Part shown: piece by piece, positions 17,355 through 26,129 of the stretch
Position numbering within the stretch: the stretch's first letter is position 1
Layout: every line of letters starts with the position of its first letter
NCBI GenBank assembly: GCA_031555145.1
Contig: JAVBUR010000003.1
Location: forward strand, 1-54,056
Direction: 5' to 3'
Source: JAJDIA01 sp031555145
GTDB lineage: Bacteria > Bacteroidota > Bacteroidia > Bacteroidales > Tannerellaceae
DNA length: 54,056 bases
Position numbers and translations under genes: made by a program
The notes under the pieces: model-generated
Databases searched by the model: none
What the model saw: only the letters and a program-made list of their open reading frames with translations
What the model was told of the DNA's origin: nothing

Positions 17355-17467
17355 AAATTTGCCGTTTTTACGTCTGTTTTTTTTACGAATGTCTGTTTTG
17401 GGGTTATCGGCCTGCTGTCGTGATGGCGGTAGTTTGGGTTGTTTTTTTTATTTTTTTATTTTTTTAT
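17355..17467. repeat. Right arm of the large inverted repeat
   Basis: Inverted copy of 17092-17202. Its outer AT-rich edge contains the last codons and stop of the regulator gene that ends at 17456 (coding KKIKK-stop). Both convergent genes are therefore followed by the same sequence in the same relative orientation. Confidence 0.92.
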
Positions 17468-19261
17468 TTTCTTTAGTTTGCAGAAATCTGCAGGAGTCTG
17501 TCCAACTTCCTGGCGGAAGGTGCGGATGAAGGATTTGCGGTCGTAGAAGCCACAGTCGATAGCTAACTCTTCGAGTGAGAGGGTGGTTTCGGGGGCGTCG
17601 GACAGGATTTGGGTGGCTTCCTGGATGCGCAATTCGATGAGGTAACGAGCGACGCTCTTTTTTCGTGTCCGGTTGACTGCTTTGACGACCATCTGCGGGG
17701 TGATACCCATGAGGGAGGCCAGCGTTTCGGTGTTCAGGTCCGGATCCCGGAATAGTTGATTGGCGACAACGGCGTCATTTATACTGTCCATCACCATGAC
17801 ATCTTCGCTGTCGGGATCCATATCGGGGATATACACCAGATCGAATGCGCCTTTCAACTGTTGATTGCCGCTGGCTTGCAAGCGACGTTTCTTTTTGTAT
17901 GTCCGGAGCAGATAATAACCAAGTACGGTCGTTCCTATGAGAATAACTAAGATGATAAACAGTGTTTGGATGAGTTGTTTCTGCTGCGCCTGCGAGGCCT
18001 CGGCGGCATTGATTACGTCTTGTTCTGCCCGCAGGATGTAGAGGGTGTTGTAGGTGTCTTCCTGCCGTTTGTTTTCCTGGACAATGGAATCGGTATAGGC
18101 CTCGGCTTGTACTGTATGGCCGATAGCCATATAATAATCCTTCAGTAGTGCATACAGCCGGTAGTTTTGTGATTGGCACTGATAGGTATTGATGTAATGC
18201 CGTGCGCTGTCGGCCATCTGGAGCGCCTTGTCGAAGTTGCCGTTGCCTAACCAGGCTTTGCCCAGTCCGATATAGATCTGGGTGATGAAAGCATAATCAT
18301 TTTCGTCGGTGGCGGCCTTCAATGCAGCTTGCAGCAGATTGGCCGCATCGGCGTATTGGTGGCGTTCCAGGTATACATCGGCGATATGGGTCGCAGCAAT
18401 GGCGTCGTACATCGGGCGTCGTTTGACGATATCGTGGCTGTCCAGCATCGCTTTGGCATAGTAGTATACCGAGTCGGGCTGGTTGACGATGGCGTAGTAA
18501 TTGGCCAACGCATTCAATGCTTGCAGATTCGATGTGTCGTAAAAATACTGCGTATATCCCGACAGTGCTTTCCGTAGCAAGGGCAATGCCTTGTCGTATT
18601 CGCGAAAATGGAAATAGGCATTCCCCGTTTGGTAGAAGATGGATCGGGCAAAGACAGAGTGCTCTTCGGTGGCCGGTAGTTTGTCCAGGCAAGATAACGC
18701 CTGGCTGAAGAATAAGGCGTAGTCCGGTTGCCCGGCATACCAGAGGGCATCCAGTATGTAAGAAGTACCTTGTAATTGCATGCGGATATCTTTCCGTTGG
18801 GCCGCTTGATCAAGCAACGGCTGCATACCTTCGACGACTTGTTCGGCCGACGCGTTGGGGTCGCGGATCAGATAGATGGTGCGCCAGAAGGTGGCATCGT
18901 ATTCCAGTAGTTTATCTTTGTGCTTGACGGCGGCTTCCATCATTTTCTCGAATTGGTATAACGCTTGCGCCTTGGGCATCCGCAGGATAATGTCGAAGAA
19001 GAAATAATGGGTCTCATCTGTCATTTTCTCGCTGTTCAGCGTCGCCATGCGATGGAAGTAAGTGTCGAAATTGAATGGCAGATAGCTGTTGTTGGCTTCG
19101 AGATAAACAGAATCAGTGCGATAGAAGTGGACGACATTAGGCGCATACAGCATGGGTGTATCGTATTCTCTGAGCGTAATAGTCCCAGCGACCTGTGCAA
19201 TGATTCGGGTCACGAGTAACATACAAATAAGACATAAAACGGTCAGTCGACGGCCTTTCAT
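17456..19261 (-). CDS. TPR-transmembrane-AraC hybrid regulator
   Basis: A 601-residue membrane-bound transcription regulator. The signal peptide ends near residue 22 (RIIA, then Gln). A TPR-like helical periplasmic region follows (repeats such as AYFHFREYDKALPLL and HIADVYLERHQYADAANLL), then one membrane helix at about residues 430-452, a basic stretch (KKKRR) and a C-terminal AraC DNA-binding domain of about 100 residues with two helix-turn-helix units (LASLMGITPQMVVKAVNR, then LAIDCGFYDRKSFIRTFRQ). The last residues are Lys-rich and lie within the repeat arm. No transporter or hydrolase locus adjoins it on this strand. The divergent MFS gene is the nearest possible target. Confidence 0.88.
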   Translation of the reverse strand: MKGRRLTVLCLICMLLVTRIIAQVAGTITLREYDTPMLYAPNVVHFYRTDSVYLEANNSYLPFNFDTYFHRMATLNSEKMTDETHYFFFDIILRMPKAQALYQFEKMMEAAVKHKDKLLEYDATFWRTIYLIRDPNASAEQVVEGMQPLLDQAAQRKDIRMQLQGTSYILDALWYAGQPDYALFFSQALSCLDKLPATEEHSVFARSIFYQTGNAYFHFREYDKALPLLRKALSGYTQYFYDTSNLQALNALANYYAIVNQPDSVYYYAKAMLDSHDIVKRRPMYDAIAATHIADVYLERHQYADAANLLQAALKAATDENDYAFITQIYIGLGKAWLGNGNFDKALQMADSARHYINTYQCQSQNYRLYALLKDYYMAIGHTVQAEAYTDSIVQENKRQEDTYNTLYILRAEQDVINAAEASQAQQKQLIQTLFIILVILIGTTVLGYYLLRTYKKKRRLQASGNQQLKGAFDLVYIPDMDPDSEDVMVMDSINDAVVANQLFRDPDLNTETLASLMGITPQMVVKAVNRTRKKSVARYLIELRIQEATQILSDAPETTLSLEELAIDCGFYDRKSFIRTFRQEVGQTPADFCKLKKIKK

Positions 19262-19297
19262 AACAAAGATGCTCTATTAGTGGTCTGTTCCAATGGG

Positions 19298-19305
19298 CAA
19301 ATATA
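19298..19305 (-). promoter_or_regulatory. Candidate -7 box of the hybrid regulator gene
   Basis: Minus-strand TATATTTG, 36 bp before the start codon at 19261. No clear TTTG lies at the expected distance. Confidence 0.5.
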
Positions 19306-19328
19306 GAAGAATTTGTTTTACAATGATG

Positions 19329-19336
19329 TATATTTG
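19329..19336 (+). promoter_or_regulatory. Candidate -7 box of the MFS transporter gene
   Basis: Plus-strand TATATTTG, 17 bp before the start codon at 19354, so the leader would be very short. It is divergent from the box at 19298-19305, with 23 bp between them. Confidence 0.5.
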
Positions 19337-19353
19337 CGGGATAAAAACATGAA

Positions 19354-20721
19354 ATGGAGACAACAATAAATTATAAACCCGTTTTATTTGTCACCTGCCT
19401 TTCTGCTTCATTAGTGCCATTGATGGGCTCGGCGCTGAATCTGGCACTTCCGTATATCAACGAGGATTTCTCGCTGCATGCGGCGGCATCGGGGTGGATT
19501 ATGGCGTCTTACTTGTTGTCGACAGCTATTTTTCAGATACCCTGTGCGCGGTTGGCGGATATCTTCGGCCGACGTAAGCTGTTCATTCTCGGCGTGCTGT
19601 TGTTTTTTGTCTTTTCGGTCTGCTGCGGACTGGCCCGGTCGGGTTGGGAGTTGATCGCTTATCGCTTTCTGAGTGGTATCGGCAGTTCGATGATGTTTGC
19701 CACGAATATGGCGATACTGACCGCTGTAGTGCCTGCCGAAAAGCGTGGATGGGCATTGGGGCTGAATGCGGGAACGGTGTATTTCTCACTGGCCGTCGGG
19801 CCTTTTGTCGGTGGCTTCCTGACGCAATGGCTGGGGTGGCATAGTATTTTCTTCCTGGCGGCAGGTATGAGCCTGGTGGTACTCATCGGAGCGCTTACCC
19901 TGGTGAAGTATGAATGGAAAAGTCCGGACAGTCGTTCGTTCGACTATGGCGGTGCGCTGGTGTATGCCATCGGGCTGAGCGCGTTGATCTATGGCTTTTC
20001 GAAACTGCCTTTGGTGTGGGGATTTATCCTGGCCGGAGTCGGGATCGCGGTACTCGTCTTTTTTACGGTGTATGAACGGAAACTGGAGCATCCGGTGTTC
20101 AATGTGCATATCTTTTTCCGTAACCGGGTGTTTACCCATGCTTCGCTGTCGGCGTTGATCAACTATGCGGCGACGACCTCCATCGCCTTTATGCTGAGCC
20201 TGTACTTGCAGTATGTGCGTGGACTTACCCCCACGCAGGCAGGCGGGATACTGGTGGGGCAGTCGCTGATTATGGCCATTGTATCACTGTATTCGGGTAA
20301 ATTATCCGACCGGGTACCGGCCACGAAGCTGGCGGCTTCGGGGATGATGATTATTGCGGTCGGTCTGATCGCGCTTTGTTTCCTGTCGGATACGACCGGG
20401 TATGTGTATATCTTCGGGGTACTGGCCTGGATCGGTCTGGGTTTCGGTATCTTTTCCTCTCCGAATACGAATGTCATTATGAGCTCGGTACAGAAGAGCG
20501 AGTATGGCCAGGCCTCGGCTACAACGGGCACGATGCGGTTGGTCGGGCAGGCTTTCAGTATGGGGTTGGCTATGATGACGATGTCGTTGACAATGGGAGA
20601 TACGCCCTTGTCGAGCGACGTTTCGCCCCAGTTGATCGACAGCATCCGGATTGCCTTTGTGATCAGCGCTCTCCTCTGTCTTTTCGGCGTATACAGTTCT
20701 TCCATCGGGCGAAAGGTGTGA
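19354..20721 (+). CDS. MFS transporter, DHA2-like drug:proton antiporter
   Basis: A 455-residue inner membrane protein with 12-14 hydrophobic helices, most similar in pattern to EmrB/QacA-type exporters. Family motifs are visible: the motif A region between helices 2 and 3 (RLADIFGRRKLF, near residue 66), LSGIGSSMMFA near residue 105, and motif C in helix 5 (LAVGPFVGGFL). The second half has LSDRVPATKL, another motif-A-like loop. The substrate cannot be read from sequence. It is a single gene divergent from the TPR-AraC regulator, 92 bp apart. Confidence 0.9.
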   Translation: METTINYKPVLFVTCLSASLVPLMGSALNLALPYINEDFSLHAAASGWIMASYLLSTAIFQIPCARLADIFGRRKLFILGVLLFFVFSVCCGLARSGWELIAYRFLSGIGSSMMFATNMAILTAVVPAEKRGWALGLNAGTVYFSLAVGPFVGGFLTQWLGWHSIFFLAAGMSLVVLIGALTLVKYEWKSPDSRSFDYGGALVYAIGLSALIYGFSKLPLVWGFILAGVGIAVLVFFTVYERKLEHPVFNVHIFFRNRVFTHASLSALINYAATTSIAFMLSLYLQYVRGLTPTQAGGILVGQSLIMAIVSLYSGKLSDRVPATKLAASGMMIIAVGLIALCFLSDTTGYVYIFGVLAWIGLGFGIFSSPNTNVIMSSVQKSEYGQASATTGTMRLVGQAFSMGLAMMTMSLTMGDTPLSSDVSPQLIDSIRIAFVISALLCLFGVYSSSIGRKV

Positions 20722-20779
20722 TCTTTCCTCCCGTAATGATGCAATTTTATTTCTTTTTGTTGAAAAAGATGTAGATTCT

Positions 20780-20810
20780 TTTGTATCATAGGCGATTATT
20801 TGTATATTTG
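20780..20810 (+). promoter_or_regulatory. Consensus promoter of the rimP-nusA-infB-suf operon
   Basis: TTTG (20780-20783), 19 bp, TATATTTG (20803-20810): an exact match to TTTG-N19-TAnnTTTG. It is 62 bp before the rimP ATG. Confidence 0.88.
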
Positions 20811-20830
20811 CGGTCGATTGAGAGGTTGAG

Positions 20831-20853
20831 GAAGGGGGCGGGAAGTCCCCTTC
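20831..20853 (+). promoter_or_regulatory. Leader hairpin upstream of rimP
   Basis: GAAGGGG and CCCCTTC form a 7-bp stem around a 9-base loop, some 15-20 bases into the transcript, followed by TTCTATTTTGG. It could act as an attenuator or RNA-protein site. NusA autoregulation of its own operon is known in other bacteria, but nothing here proves it. Confidence 0.5.
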
Positions 20854-20872
20854 TTCTATTTTGGACACATAT

Positions 20873-21340
20873 ATGATCGAGAAAAATACAATAGGCAAAT
20901 TGGTGGAAGAACGCTTGGCGTCTTCCGAACTGTACCTGGTGGATGTAGAAGTCAAACCCGGGAATCAACTCATTGTGGAGATTGACAGCGATGGGGCGAT
21001 CGGCATTGACGATTGTGTCGAATTGAGCCGTTACCTGGAATCCTGCCTGGACAGGGAGGTGGAAGACTACGAACTCGAGGTTGGTTCGGCCGGTGTTACC
21101 TCTCCTTTCAAAGTACTCCGCCAATACGTGAAGCATATCGGTAATGAAGTAGAGATCCTACTGAAGAAAGGCGTGAAGCTGACCGGTGTCCTGAAATCAG
21201 TGGATGAAAAGGGTCTGGTAGTCACCGTCGAAAGGCAGGAAAAACCTGAAGGCGCCAAGCGCAAAGTGACCGTACAGGAAGACCAGTCATACCCGTTCGA
21301 AGAAATAAAATATACAAAATATCTAATCAGATTTAAGTGA
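20873..21340 (+). CDS. rimP: Ribosome maturation factor RimP
   Basis: Assists late maturation of the 30S subunit. The 155-residue protein has the two RimP domains: an N-terminal alpha/beta domain (residues 1-80, ending in YELEVGSAGVTSPF) and a C-terminal SH3-like barrel (EILLKKGVKLTGVLKSV). The ATG at 20873 is chosen. An in-frame TTG four codons earlier is less likely. It heads the rimP-nusA-infB operon, 4 bp before nusA, the arrangement found in most bacteria. Confidence 0.95.
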   Translation: MIEKNTIGKLVEERLASSELYLVDVEVKPGNQLIVEIDSDGAIGIDDCVELSRYLESCLDREVEDYELEVGSAGVTSPFKVLRQYVKHIGNEVEILLKKGVKLTGVLKSVDEKGLVVTVERQEKPEGAKRKVTVQEDQSYPFEEIKYTKYLIRFK

Positions 21341-21344
21341 GATT

Positions 21345-22607
21345 ATGGCCAAGAAAGAGGAAACAATTAGTATGATTGATACCCTTGCGGAATTCAAGGA
21401 ACTAAAGAATATTGATAAAGAAACGATGATCAGCGTGCTGGAAGAATCCTTCCGCAACGTGATCGCTAAGATGTTCGGTACCGATGAGAATTACGACGTG
21501 ATCATCAACCCTGAGAAAGGTGACTTCGAGATCTGGCGTAACCGCACTGTGGTAGCTGACGACGAATTGGAAGATTCGAACCTTCAGTTGACATTGACTC
21601 AGGCCCGTGCCATCGACCCGGATTGCGAAGTCGGCGAAGAAGTAACGGATGAAGTCCATTTCGCCAAGTTCGGCCGTCGCGCCATCCTGAACCTGCGCCA
21701 GACATTGGCGTCGAAGATTCTGGAATTGCAGAAAGACAGCCTGTATGCTAAATATAAAGACCGTATCGGTACCATTATCGCTGCCGATGTGTACCAGGTA
21801 TGGAAAAAGGAAATCCTCCTCCTCGACGACGAAGGCAATGAGTTGCTGCTGCCGAAACAGGAGCAGATCCCTTCCGACTTTTACCGCAAAGGTGAAACGG
21901 TCCGTGCCATCGTACAACGGGTGGACAATATCAATAACAATCCGAAGATCATCCTGTCGCGTACCGACAAGGCGTTCCTGCAACGTTTGTTCGAACTCGA
22001 AGTGCCTGAAATCAACGACGGCCTGATCACCATCAAAGCCATCGCCCGTATCCCGGGTGAACGCGCGAAAGTGGCCGTTGAATCGTACGACGACCGTATC
22101 GATCCGGTAGGCGCCTGCGTGGGGATGAAGGGTTCACGTATCCATGGTATCGTACGCGAATTGCGCAATGAAAACATTGACGTGATCAACTATACCTCCA
22201 ATGTATCCCTGTTTATCCAACGCTCCCTGAGCCCGGCCAAGATATCTTCCATCCGGGTGAATGAAGAAGAACGCAAAGCGGAAGTCTACCTGCGTCCCGA
22301 AGAAGTATCCCTGGCGATCGGTAAGAGCGGCTACAACATCCGCCTGGCCAGTGCATTGACAGAATATACGATCGACGTCTTCCGCGATATCGATAACACC
22401 GATGAAGAAGATATCTATCTGGATGAGTTCTCGGATGAAATCGACAGCTGGATCATCGACGCACTGAAGAATATCGGTTGTTATACCGCCAAGAATGTAT
22501 TGGCCATGGATCGCAATGAGATCATCGAACGTGCCGACCTCGAAGAACAGTCGGTAGACAACCTGCTTGCGATATTATCAGCGGAGTTTGAAGACGGAGA
22601 GAATTAA
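21345..22607 (+). CDS. nusA: Transcription termination/antitermination factor NusA
   Basis: Binds RNA polymerase and nascent RNA, modulating pausing, termination and antitermination. Domains in order: N-terminal polymerase-binding domain (about 1-130), S1 domain (about 131-200), KH1 (VGACVGMKGSRIHGIVREL, residue ~255) and KH2 (SLAIGKSGYNIRLASAL, residue ~325), then a helix-hairpin-helix-like tail. At 420 residues it lacks the two long acidic repeats of the E. coli protein, which is usual outside Proteobacteria. It is followed by infB after 26 bp. Confidence 0.97.
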   Translation: MAKKEETISMIDTLAEFKELKNIDKETMISVLEESFRNVIAKMFGTDENYDVIINPEKGDFEIWRNRTVVADDELEDSNLQLTLTQARAIDPDCEVGEEVTDEVHFAKFGRRAILNLRQTLASKILELQKDSLYAKYKDRIGTIIAADVYQVWKKEILLLDDEGNELLLPKQEQIPSDFYRKGETVRAIVQRVDNINNNPKIILSRTDKAFLQRLFELEVPEINDGLITIKAIARIPGERAKVAVESYDDRIDPVGACVGMKGSRIHGIVRELRNENIDVINYTSNVSLFIQRSLSPAKISSIRVNEEERKAEVYLRPEEVSLAIGKSGYNIRLASALTEYTIDVFRDIDNTDEEDIYLDEFSDEIDSWIIDALKNIGCYTAKNVLAMDRNEIIERADLEEQSVDNLLAILSAEFEDGEN

Positions 22608-22633
22608 TTAAAGAAAGTACGACAAAGTAAGAT

Positions 22634-25615
22634 ATGCCTATAAAATTAATACAAGTACAACGAAAATTGAACGTAGGAGTCAACACGGCTGTTGAATTCC
22701 TACACAAGAAGGGTCACGTGGTTGAGGAGAACCCCAACACGCGGATCAGTGACGAACAGTATGCTTTGCTCGTAAAAGAATTCGGAAAAGATCTGCCGGA
22801 AGAAGAGCGCTCCCTGTTTACGTCGCGGGTACCGCAAAAAGAGGCAACTCCCTTCCGAAAAGAAGAGCGGACCGACGAAATAAAAACAGAGGTGCCGGAA
22901 GAATATATGCCCAGAATCGTGACCAAAGGACGGATCGACCTGGACAAGCCACAACAAAAGAAGCAACCGGAACTGCCTAAAGTGCGGGTGGAAACGGTAC
23001 GGCCTGAAGCGCCGAACCCCGTAGTACATGCGGAGGTGCCTGAAGTAAAAGAAAATAAACCGGAAGAAAAACAGCCCCCCGTGCAGCCAAAAGCCGTGGT
23101 GCCGGAATCCCCGGTTGAGGAAAAACCGAAAGTTGTTGAGACAGTGGATGTCCGCAAGCCGGAACCCCGTCCCGCAGAACAGGAAGTCAAACCGACAACT
23201 CCTGAAAGTACATATAAGAAAGAAGAACCGGTAGTGAAAGAGAACGTTTTTGAGAAACCGGCAAAGGCGCCGGAAGCTGAGACGACGACGGACAGTACGC
23301 CTTTCCGCTTGAATACTCCTAAGTTTGAATCAAGTATCAAAGTAACAGGTAAGATCGACCTGAATACGTTGAACCAGTCTACTCGTCCGAAGAAAAAATC
23401 GAAGGAAGAGAAAAAGAAAGAACGTGACGAACGAAGTCCTAAGTTCGGAGCCAAACCCGGTGGTACCTCCCCGAACGGTCCGTTCAAGCCCGGCGGCAAC
23501 AGAGACGGCGCCGCGCCCAAACCGGAAGGAACAACCGCAGGCGGCAACAACAGTGCCGACGGCGATGCTAAAAAGAAACGTAACCGGATCAAGAAAGACC
23601 GGGTCGATATCAATAACACCCCCGGAACGAACTTCAGTGGCCGTCCGCGGGAAGATTTCCGTAACAAGCCCCCTCGCCTGAAGAAGCCCGTCAAGGCCGA
23701 AGTCAGCGAAGAAGATGTACAGAAGCAAATCAAGGAAACACTGGCCCGCCTGACCAACAAGGGCAACAAGGGCAAGGGTGCCAAATACCGTCGCGATAAA
23801 CGTGATGCAGCCGTGCGTCGTGAATACGAACTGCAGGCGCAGGAGGAAGAGGATAGCAAAGTATTGAAGCTGACGGAGTTTGTGACGGCAAACGACCTGG
23901 CCAATATGATGAATGTACCTGTTACCAAGGTAATCGGTACCTGTATGAGTATTGGTATTATGGTGTCGATTAACCAACGCCTGGATGCGGAAACGATCAA
24001 TATCGTTGCTGATGAATTCGGCTTCAAGACCGAATACGTGAGCGCTGAAGTAGTGGAAGCCATCCATGCCGACGAAGAAGACGACAATGAAGAAGACTGG
24101 GTACCGCGTCCGCCGATCGTTACGGTCATGGGACACGTCGACCACGGTAAGACGTCATTGCTCGACAATATCCGTAGTGCGAATGTGATCGCCGGTGAAG
24201 CCGGAGGTATCACCCAGCATATCGGAGCCTACAATGTAAAATTGCCGAGAAGTGGCCGACGGATCACGTTCCTCGATACACCGGGTCACGAAGCGTTTAC
24301 CGCCATGCGTGCCCGTGGTGCGAAGATCACCGACATTGCTATTATTATTGTAGCGGCCGACGACAATGTGATGCCTCAAACCATTGAAGCCATCAACCAT
24401 GCCGCTGCGGCCAACGTACCGATGGTATTCGCTATCAACAAGATCGATAAGCCGCATGCCAACCCGGAAAAGATCAAGGAAGAGCTGGCCAATATGAACT
24501 ACCTGGTCGAAGACTGGGGTGGTAAATATCAGAGCCAGGAAATATCCGCCAAGAAAGGCGTCGGCATCGAAGAACTGCTTGAAAAGGTATTGCTCGAAGC
24601 CGAACTGCTCGACCTGAAAGCCAACCCGGCCCGTCGTGCGATCGGTTCGGTGATCGAATCGTCGCTCGATAAAGGACGTGGCTATGTGTCTACCGTACTG
24701 GTAGAGAACGGTACGTTGAAGACGGGAGATATCGTGCTCGTCGGTACGCATCATGGCCGTATCAAGGCGATGTTCAACGAACGTAACCAACGCGTGGATA
24801 AAGCAGGACCTTCCGAACCGGTACTGATCCTCGGATTGAACGGTGCTCCGCAGGCCGGCGATACCTTCAATGTCCTCGAAACCGAACAGGAAGCCCGCGA
24901 AATAGCCAACCGCCGCGAACAGTTACAGCGCGAACAGGGTCTGCGTACGCAGAAGATGCTGACGCTCGATGATATCGGCCGCCGTATCGCAGTGGGTAAC
25001 TTCCAGGAATTGAACGTGATCGTGAAGGGTGACGTGGACGGCTCCGTAGAAGCGTTGTCCGACTCGTTGATCCGCTTGTCGACCGAAGAAATTCAGGTGA
25101 ACGTGATTCATAAAGCGGTCGGTCAGATCTCCGAATCGGATGTCGTACTGGCTGCTGCTTCGAACGCGATCATTATCGGTTTCCAGGTACGCCCGTCAGT
25201 GGCTGCCCGCCGAAATGCCGAACGTGATGGCGTGGAAATCCGTATGTACTCCATCATCTACGATGCGATCGAGGAAGTGAAGAGTGCGATGGAAGGGATG
25301 CTCTCGCCCGAGATCAAGGAAGAGATCATGGCCAACGTGGAAGTACAACAGGTGTTCAAGATCACCAAAGTGGGTACGATTGCCGGTTGTATTGTGCGTG
25401 AAGGAAAGCTCAAACGGGCAAACAAGGTGCGCGTGATCCGCGACGGTATCGTGGTACATGCCGGTGAACTTGAATCACTGAAGCGTTTCAAAGACGATGC
25501 CAAGGAAGTATTCATGGGTCAGGATTGCGGTCTGAATATCCGTAATTTCAACGATATCCAGGTCGGCGACATCATTGAATCGTACGAAGAGACAGAAATC
25601 AAGAAAACGTTATAA
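22634..25615 (+). CDS. infB: Translation initiation factor IF-2
   Basis: GTPase that brings initiator tRNA to the 30S subunit. An IF2_N module lies at residues 1-52. A long low-complexity linker runs from about 55 to 410, rich in Pro/Glu/Lys and then Gly/Lys/Arg. A second IF2_N-like module follows at about 415-475. The G domain has GHVDHGKTS at 501-509, then DTPGHEAF, NKID and SAKKG. Domains II-IV include the C-terminal domain that binds fMet-tRNA. At 993 residues it is longer than the E. coli protein, and the excess is in the linker. It is 3 bp before the cvpA-like gene. Confidence 0.98.
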   Translation: MPIKLIQVQRKLNVGVNTAVEFLHKKGHVVEENPNTRISDEQYALLVKEFGKDLPEEERSLFTSRVPQKEATPFRKEERTDEIKTEVPEEYMPRIVTKGRIDLDKPQQKKQPELPKVRVETVRPEAPNPVVHAEVPEVKENKPEEKQPPVQPKAVVPESPVEEKPKVVETVDVRKPEPRPAEQEVKPTTPESTYKKEEPVVKENVFEKPAKAPEAETTTDSTPFRLNTPKFESSIKVTGKIDLNTLNQSTRPKKKSKEEKKKERDERSPKFGAKPGGTSPNGPFKPGGNRDGAAPKPEGTTAGGNNSADGDAKKKRNRIKKDRVDINNTPGTNFSGRPREDFRNKPPRLKKPVKAEVSEEDVQKQIKETLARLTNKGNKGKGAKYRRDKRDAAVRREYELQAQEEEDSKVLKLTEFVTANDLANMMNVPVTKVIGTCMSIGIMVSINQRLDAETINIVADEFGFKTEYVSAEVVEAIHADEEDDNEEDWVPRPPIVTVMGHVDHGKTSLLDNIRSANVIAGEAGGITQHIGAYNVKLPRSGRRITFLDTPGHEAFTAMRARGAKITDIAIIIVAADDNVMPQTIEAINHAAAANVPMVFAINKIDKPHANPEKIKEELANMNYLVEDWGGKYQSQEISAKKGVGIEELLEKVLLEAELLDLKANPARRAIGSVIESSLDKGRGYVSTVLVENGTLKTGDIVLVGTHHGRIKAMFNERNQRVDKAGPSEPVLILGLNGAPQAGDTFNVLETEQEAREIANRREQLQREQGLRTQKMLTLDDIGRRIAVGNFQELNVIVKGDVDGSVEALSDSLIRLSTEEIQVNVIHKAVGQISESDVVLAAASNAIIIGFQVRPSVAARRNAERDGVEIRMYSIIYDAIEEVKSAMEGMLSPEIKEEIMANVEVQQVFKITKVGTIAGCIVREGKLKRANKVRVIRDGIVVHAGELESLKRFKDDAKEVFMGQDCGLNIRNFNDIQVGDIIESYEETEIKKTL

Positions 25616-25618
25616 CGT

Positions 25619-26110
25619 ATGAACTGGTTGGACATTATTATCTTATGTCTGGCAGGAATCGGATTAGTGAAAGGCCTGTTTGATGGATTAATCAAACAGG
25701 TTGTTTCGCTTGTAGCCCTGGTGTTAGGGATTGTCTTTTGTGGCATGGCGGCTTCCTGGCTGCGAGGATACCTGATCGGGTTGGACTGGCTGCCTGATGG
25801 CGGTGTGTCTATCCTCAGCTATGTGCTTGGCTTTCTGTTGATCGTCGGTGCTATCATGGCGGCCGGCGAGATCGTCAACCGGGTGGTCAAAGCCACGCCC
25901 CTGAGTGTGGTCAACCACCTGTTCGGGGGCGTGTTTGGCGTATTGGTGATGGTGCTGTTCGTCAGCCTTTTCTTCAATATGCTGGAACTGATCGATAAAG
26001 GTTCCGTACTGATCCATAGTGAAACCAAAGTGGAGTCCCGTTTCTACTATCCTGTCAAGATGATTGTACCAACCATCTTTCCCCATAACTTGTTCTCTTT
26101 AGGAGAATGA
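25619..26110 (+). CDS. CvpA family membrane protein
   Basis: A 163-residue inner membrane protein with about four membrane helices and the family opening MNWLDIIILCLAGIG plus the GLIKQVVSLVALVLG segment. In E. coli CvpA affects colicin V production and envelope function. The molecular role is not settled. It starts 3 bp after infB and ends 19 bp before sufB, so it bridges the translation and suf parts of the operon. Confidence 0.88.
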   Translation: MNWLDIIILCLAGIGLVKGLFDGLIKQVVSLVALVLGIVFCGMAASWLRGYLIGLDWLPDGGVSILSYVLGFLLIVGAIMAAGEIVNRVVKATPLSVVNHLFGGVFGVLVMVLFVSLFFNMLELIDKGSVLIHSETKVESRFYYPVKMIVPTIFPHNLFSLGE

Positions 26111-26129
26111 ACAGGAGATACTAAAGTAT

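Noticed and set aside
17092..17467. Palindrome as an ordinary bidirectional terminator
   Set aside because: Arms of ~110 bp with a 152-bp centre are far beyond terminator size, and the AT-rich tracts lie at the outer ends rather than directly after a short stem.
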